Part shown: positions 6,208 to 9,219 of the stretch, piece after piece
How the letters are laid out: each line of letters starts with the position of its first letter
How positions within the stretch are numbered: position 1 is the first letter of the stretch
Assembly: GCA_024278345.1 (NCBI GenBank)
Contig: JAJRTK010000484.1
Location: 1 to 9,219 of the forward strand
Direction: 5' to 3'
DNA length: 9,219 bases
Source: a bacterium
Lineage (GTDB): Bacteria > CSSED10-310 > JAJRTK01
Notes under the pieces: model-generated
The model's input: the letters and a program-made list of their open reading frames with translations, nothing else
What the model was told of the DNA's origin: nothing
Databases searched by the model: none
Translations under genes and position numbers: made by a program

Positions 6208-6499
6208 GGTTACCGGAACCATCGTGGCTACTCGGAAACAGGAGCCCATGGAAGCGAAGAAATTGCTCCTCGTTCAGCCTCTCGACTTGGAGCAAGAACC
6301 CACGGGCCCCGAGTTCATGGCCATGGATTCCGTCGGCGCCGGCGTCGGAGAGCTGGTCCTTGTCTGCAACGAAGGAGGATCGGCCAATACCGTCTTCGAA
6401 ACCACCCGCGCCCCCTTCGACTCCGTCATCGTAGGCATCATCGACGCCATTGATCTCCACGGCGGTGGCTCGGCCATCCCGAAAGAGTTCGCAAGTTAG
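6194..6499 (+). CDS. BMC-P shell vertex protein 3 (EutN/CcmL family), GTG start
   Basis: A 101-residue EutN/CcmL pentamer protein. Family signatures are ARVTGTIVATRKQ (4-16), KKLLLVQPLDLE (22-33), MDSVGAGVGELVLVC (44-58) and VIVGIIDAIDLHGGG (77-91), followed by a ~10-residue tail. The frame is open far upstream within the second BMC-P gene, which would suggest a much longer protein. The real start is GTG 6194, because AGGAGG stands 7 nt before it and the BMC-P fold begins there. It shares 14 nt with the end of the second BMC-P gene, the same overlap geometry as between the aldolase and the first BMC-P. It is the last gene of the operon; 194 nt separate it from the convergent oxidoreductase. 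The three vertex paralogues differ from one another well beyond recent duplication, suggesting distinct vertex roles. Confidence 0.93.
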   Translation: MQIARVTGTIVATRKQEPMEAKKLLLVQPLDLEQEPTGPEFMAMDSVGAGVGELVLVCNEGGSANTVFETTRAPFDSVIVGIIDAIDLHGGGSAIPKEFAS

Positions 6500-6693
6500 C
6501 CATTTTCCGATGATTCCCTGTTTCCGAGAAGCTCTTGGAGGGTTCGCGTCTCGAAAACGCCGACAGCGGTTCCAAAAAACTTGAGCATCGAGTATCAGGG
6601 CAGGCGCCTTGGCCGAGGCCCATGAAAAGGTGAGTGGCAGCGGACGGTGGGAACTCATGCCGCAGGCGTGGGTCGTGTCGCCGCGAACGGAAC
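6500..6693. other. Convergent intergenic region, possible weak terminator hairpin
   Basis: The 194 nt between the convergent ends of the BMC operon and the oxidoreductase gene hold no gene. The only hairpin noted is GCCTT (6606-6610), loop GGCC, GAGGC (6615-6619), five pairs with one G-T wobble. It has no T-run after it on either strand, so it is not a convincing intrinsic terminator. An A6 run at 6575-6580 gives a T6 on the - strand but has only a poor stem beside it. Confidence 0.3.
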
Positions 6694-8733
6694 TCAAGCC
6701 AAACTCTGCTCCACCAGCTCAAGGATATCGTACGCCTTCACCTTCTCTTCCCGATCCGTGGTCTTGATGCCGTCTTCCAGCATGGTCATGCAGAAGGGGC
6801 AGGCCGAGACGATGAGTTCGGCGTTGGTCTCCACGAGTTGGTCCACGCGCTTCTTGTTGATGTGGGAACCCCGATCCTCCTCCATCCAAATTCGGCCGCC
6901 TCCGGCGCCGCAGCAAAGGCCCTTTTCGCGGGTCAGGGAAGCCTCCCGGCAGGTGCCTCCAAGCGCAGCCATGATCTGCCTCGGACTGTCGTAGATGTCG
7001 TTGTACCGCCCCAGATAGCAGGAGTCGTGGAACACCATGCTCTTGCCCAGGGAAGCGTCCGGGGAAATCTTGCCTTCCCGGATGAGCTCCGCCACGAAAT
7101 CGGCGCTGTGAACGACCTCGAAGGAGGATCCGAAATCGGGATACTCGTTCTTGAGCGTGTTGAAGCAGTGGGGGCAGTTGGTCACGATCTTCTTGAACTT
7201 GTACTGCTGGAAGATCTCGATATTCTGCTGCGCCATGATCTCGAACAGATACTCGTTTCCGATGCGCCGGGCGGCATCGCCAGTACAGCTCTCTTCTTCT
7301 CCGAGGATCGCGAAATTGACGCCGGCCTTTTGGAAGATCCGGACCAGTGCGCGAGAGACCTTCTTGTTCCGCTCGTCGAAAGCCCCGGCGCAGCCCACCC
7401 AGAACAGAACATCGGTCTCCTCCACGTCAGACATGATGGGGACTTCTAGGTCCCGGCACCAGTCCTCCCGCTCGTGAGCCCCCATGGAATAGGGATTCAT
7501 CTGGGTTTCCAGGCTGTTGAAGACCTCCACCACTTCGCTGGGGAACTCTGCTTCCTCCAGCACTAGGAAGCGCCGCATCTGGACGATCTTGTCCACGAAC
7601 TCGATGCTCACCGGGCAAGCCTCCTCACAGGCTCGGCAGGTGGTGCAATCCCAGAGAACATCGGTGGTGATGATGTCGTGGATGAGACTGGGCCTCCCGT
7701 TGTCTCCGCCATTTTTCTTCTCTTTGCCGTTGGCCCCTCCCACGCCGGCCATCATCGTATCCCGGAGGCTGTAAAACTGGTTCCGGAGGTTCATGGAAAG
7801 ATGCTTCGGAGAAAGCGGCTTATCTGTATTGTAGGCGGGGCACATGGAGGAGCAGCGTCCGCATTCCGTGCAGGTGTATGCGTCCAAAATGTCCTTCCAG
7901 TCGAAATGCTCCACCCTGGAAAACCCGTAGTTTTCGGCCTCTTCGATGTTTTCAATCCTGGGCAGCTTCCCCTTGGGACCAAGGTTTACGAAAAAAGTGT
8001 TGGGGATGGCAGTGATGACGTGGAAGTGCTTTCCATACGGAAGCAGGTTCAAAAAGAGCAGGATCACACCCAGGTGAAGCCACCAGTTGAAGGCGTGGAT
8101 CATCTGGAGCGATTCCAGGGAAAGCCCGCTGAGCGCCATTCCCACAAAGTTGCTGACGGGAAGCCAGGCCGACCAGGATTGTGCCGCCGTCCATGGGGTC
8201 ATGGAAGCCGCCGCGATTTCCGTTCCGTCGATGTAAAGATCCGTCACCATCAGCGTCAAAATCAAAAGCAAAATGAAATAGGCCTCCAGAGCGTTGGAAA
8301 TCCGCTTCGGAGCGGCCGCAAACCGCCAGAAGATCCAGAACAGCGCGCCAATGCTCACCAGGATGGCGAAGATCTCTTTTGATAGCAGGTAGACGCCCCA
8401 GGTCACCTCGAACCAGCCCAGCAGCGGAAAACGGAAGCCGTGGTACAGGCCCTCTCCAAAAAGGGTCACCGTCCGAATGGAAAAGACGCAAAACCCCCAA
8501 AAAACAATGGCGTGCATGAACCCAGCCAATGGCTCCTTGAACATCTTCTTCTGGCCCAGGGCCACCTGAATCACGTACATAATACGCTTGGGAATCTGGT
8601 CGAATCGGCCCAGAGGTTGCCCCGCCATCAGCAAGCGGGTTCGATGGTAGGCCGAGTAAGCGAAAACGCCAAGGCCCACCGTCATCATGGCGATAAGGCT
8701 GAGCCATCCGGCGTCGGTCTGGGTCGGAGTCAT
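6694..8733 (-). CDS. Membrane FeS oxidoreductase, EtfAB:quinone oxidoreductase-like (NarI-like plus HdrD/CCG domains)
   Basis: A 679-residue fusion. The N-terminal ~245 residues carry about five to six hydrophobic segments resembling the gamma subunit of respiratory nitrate reductase, with candidate haem-ligand histidines H74, H213, H220 and H236/H238. Two 4Fe-4S ferredoxin motifs follow: C288-x2-C291-x2-C294-x3-C298-P and C363-x2-C366-x2-C369-x3-C373-P. Two cysteine-rich CCG-type domains like those of heterodisulfide reductase end the protein: C448, C483-T-G, C520-x2-C523, and C572, C607-C608-G, C645-x2-C648. This order and length match the FadF-type / EtfAB:(mena)quinone oxidoreductase group, which passes electrons from electron-transfer flavoprotein (for example from acyl-CoA oxidation) to membrane quinone. 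Other HdrD/DsrK-like oxidoreductases are the alternative, and no etf genes lie in the window to confirm. The ATG has GGAGG 7 nt upstream. The gene stands alone on its strand, convergent with the BMC operon; two palindromes lie upstream. Confidence 0.85.
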   Translation of the reverse strand: MTPTQTDAGWLSLIAMMTVGLGVFAYSAYHRTRLLMAGQPLGRFDQIPKRIMYVIQVALGQKKMFKEPLAGFMHAIVFWGFCVFSIRTVTLFGEGLYHGFRFPLLGWFEVTWGVYLLSKEIFAILVSIGALFWIFWRFAAAPKRISNALEAYFILLLILTLMVTDLYIDGTEIAAASMTPWTAAQSWSAWLPVSNFVGMALSGLSLESLQMIHAFNWWLHLGVILLFLNLLPYGKHFHVITAIPNTFFVNLGPKGKLPRIENIEEAENYGFSRVEHFDWKDILDAYTCTECGRCSSMCPAYNTDKPLSPKHLSMNLRNQFYSLRDTMMAGVGGANGKEKKNGGDNGRPSLIHDIITTDVLWDCTTCRACEEACPVSIEFVDKIVQMRRFLVLEEAEFPSEVVEVFNSLETQMNPYSMGAHEREDWCRDLEVPIMSDVEETDVLFWVGCAGAFDERNKKVSRALVRIFQKAGVNFAILGEEESCTGDAARRIGNEYLFEIMAQQNIEIFQQYKFKKIVTNCPHCFNTLKNEYPDFGSSFEVVHSADFVAELIREGKISPDASLGKSMVFHDSCYLGRYNDIYDSPRQIMAALGGTCREASLTREKGLCCGAGGGRIWMEEDRGSHINKKRVDQLVETNAELIVSACPFCMTMLEDGIKTTDREEKVKAYDILELVEQSLA

Positions 8734-8771
8734 GGCGGAACCTCCACGTTTTTTTTCTGATCGTCACCTTC

Positions 8772-8786
8772 CGAAACCCGGTTTCG
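8772..8786. promoter_or_regulatory. 15-bp palindrome in the leader of the oxidoreductase gene
   Basis: CGAAACC (8772-8778) and GGTTTCG (8780-8786) are perfect inverted repeats around a single C, 39-53 nt upstream of the oxidoreductase ATG. As RNA it could form a CGAAA/UUUCG stem with a five-base loop; as DNA it could be a dimer operator. Its role is not known. Confidence 0.3.
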
Positions 8787-8909
8787 TCGGTCATCAACGC
8801 TTTTTTCAGAAGAAAAACGCCCCGCGCCCCGTTGGAGTCGCCGGATTGAGCGTTCCTCGGCGAGCTCTCCAGGTCTTTGGGAGCACGCATGCCCCGCAAG
8901 CCAGGACCG

Positions 8910-8927
8910 ACTGAATCAGGATTCAGT
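8910..8927. promoter_or_regulatory. Operator-like 18-bp palindrome upstream of the oxidoreductase gene
   Basis: ACTGAATC (8910-8917), AG, GATTCAGT (8920-8927) is a perfect 8-bp inverted repeat with a 2-bp centre, about 177 nt upstream of the oxidoreductase start. The size and symmetry resemble sites of dimeric TetR-type regulators, a group that often controls fatty-acid oxidation genes, which would suit an EtfAB:quinone oxidoreductase. The regulator and target are inferred only. Confidence 0.4.
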
Positions 8928-9219
8928 GAACAGGGAAATGCTCTAGCACAGGATGAGCATCACCGAAAGAGCGCCCTATAAAAGAGACCCAAGAATTCCC
9001 ACCGAACTACTGGCAGGGAACCACGCCAAACGCGGCTATCTGGACGGCGAGATCTGCCTAAAGCACCACGGATGACCAACCCGGGGTATCCACGCAAGGC
9101 GGGACATTCCCGGGACTGTGGAATCGCAAGCGTCCGGGCAACGCCTCGCTATCGCTCGGCGGGTCACGCCGTGCGTTACCCGAAGGTGGTCCGGGGATTC
9201 CATCCCCCGTCCCCTGGCA

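Larger units (their letters stand above)
8734..9219. other. Region without a convincing gene, with palindromes, a doubtful 40-codon ORF and GC-rich hairpins
   Basis: These 486 nt hold the leader of the oxidoreductase and, beyond ~8930, sequence I cannot assign. A 40-codon + strand ORF runs from ATG 8953 to TGA 9073-9075. It has no proper ribosome site and no recognised motif, though the same frame stays open after the TGA to the window edge. From 9109 on there are several GC-rich self-complementary pieces: CCCGGGAC/GTCCGGG (9109-9116 with 9132-9138, one bulge), CGGGT/ACCCG (9160-9164 with 9178-9182) enclosing CAC-GCC-GTG, and GGGGAT-TCC-ATCCCC (9193-9207). A structured RNA or a repeat starting here and running off the edge is possible. 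No known RNA class was recognised. Confidence 0.4.

Noticed and set aside
7282-7290. CTG instead of CCG in the first cysteine-rich domain of the oxidoreductase (C483-T-G)
   Set aside because: A threonine at this place is common in this oxidoreductase group, and the remaining cysteines are intact. It is not evidence of inactivation.
7952-8899. Long - strand frame overlapping the oxidoreductase N-terminus
   Set aside because: It overlaps the membrane domain of the oxidoreductase in another frame, and that domain has clear motifs and a strong ribosome site. The alternative product has no recognisable domain.
1-9219. CRISPR arrays, tRNA/rRNA genes, insertion sequences, integrases
   Set aside because: No regularly spaced repeats, tRNA-like cloverleaf with the GGTTCGAATCC-type arm, transposase motifs or flanking repeats with target duplications were seen.

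Overview
The window is a GC-rich, densely coded stretch of bacterial chromosome carrying seven complete genes on the + strand, two on the - strand and one truncated gene at the left edge. Several starts are GTG and most have good Shine-Dalgarno sites. The gene content (type II phosphatidylserine synthase, a membrane FeS electron-transfer oxidoreductase of the EtfAB:quinone oxidoreductase type, bacterial microcompartment (BMC) vertex proteins, periplasmic TPR/aspartyl protease) suggests a Gram-negative with a respiratory quinone chain. Acidobacteriota, Desulfobacterota/Myxococcota or a neighbouring uncultured phylum would fit, but nothing in the sequence fixes the lineage.

Layout. (1) 3-413 +, C-terminal end of a HEAT-repeat protein. 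(2) 414-707, a 294-bp leader holding a weak promoter candidate and a strong inverted repeat with pseudoknot potential. (3) 708-2184 +, a small DUF465-type coiled-coil protein followed by phosphatidylserine synthase (pssA) with an unusual acidic C-terminal tail. (4) 2221-3486 -, convergent with pssA: a zinc-ribbon / transmembrane / TPR / retropepsin-like protease. (5) 3487-3791, a divergent intergenic region with a promoter candidate on each strand. (6) 3792-6499 +, the centre of interest: five tightly overlapping genes. They encode a membrane-anchored protein with a C-terminal TRASH/YHS-like cysteine motif, a class II aldolase with a long C-terminal tail ending in an encapsulation-peptide-like helix, and three tandem BMC-P (EutN/CcmL) pentamer proteins. 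(7) 6694-8733 -, the EtfAB:quinone-oxidoreductase-like membrane protein. (8) 8734-9219, a 486-bp region without a convincing gene, holding two clean palindromes upstream of the oxidoreductase and GC-rich hairpins towards the window end.

How the genes work together. The five-gene block looks like one translationally coupled operon (overlaps of 8, 14, 4 and 14 nt). The aldolase would be BMC cargo, cleaving a deoxy-sugar phosphate such as L-fuculose-1-phosphate or L-rhamnulose-1-phosphate into dihydroxyacetone phosphate and lactaldehyde. The three BMC-P proteins would cap shell vertices. No hexameric (BMC-H) or trimeric (BMC-T) shell gene, aldehyde dehydrogenase, phosphotransacylase or kinase lies in the window, so this is a satellite or partial BMC locus whose main shell genes must lie elsewhere if the compartment is real. 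The TRASH-motif membrane protein sits first in that operon and is the least expected partner. The other genes are housekeeping or membrane/envelope functions with no visible link to it.
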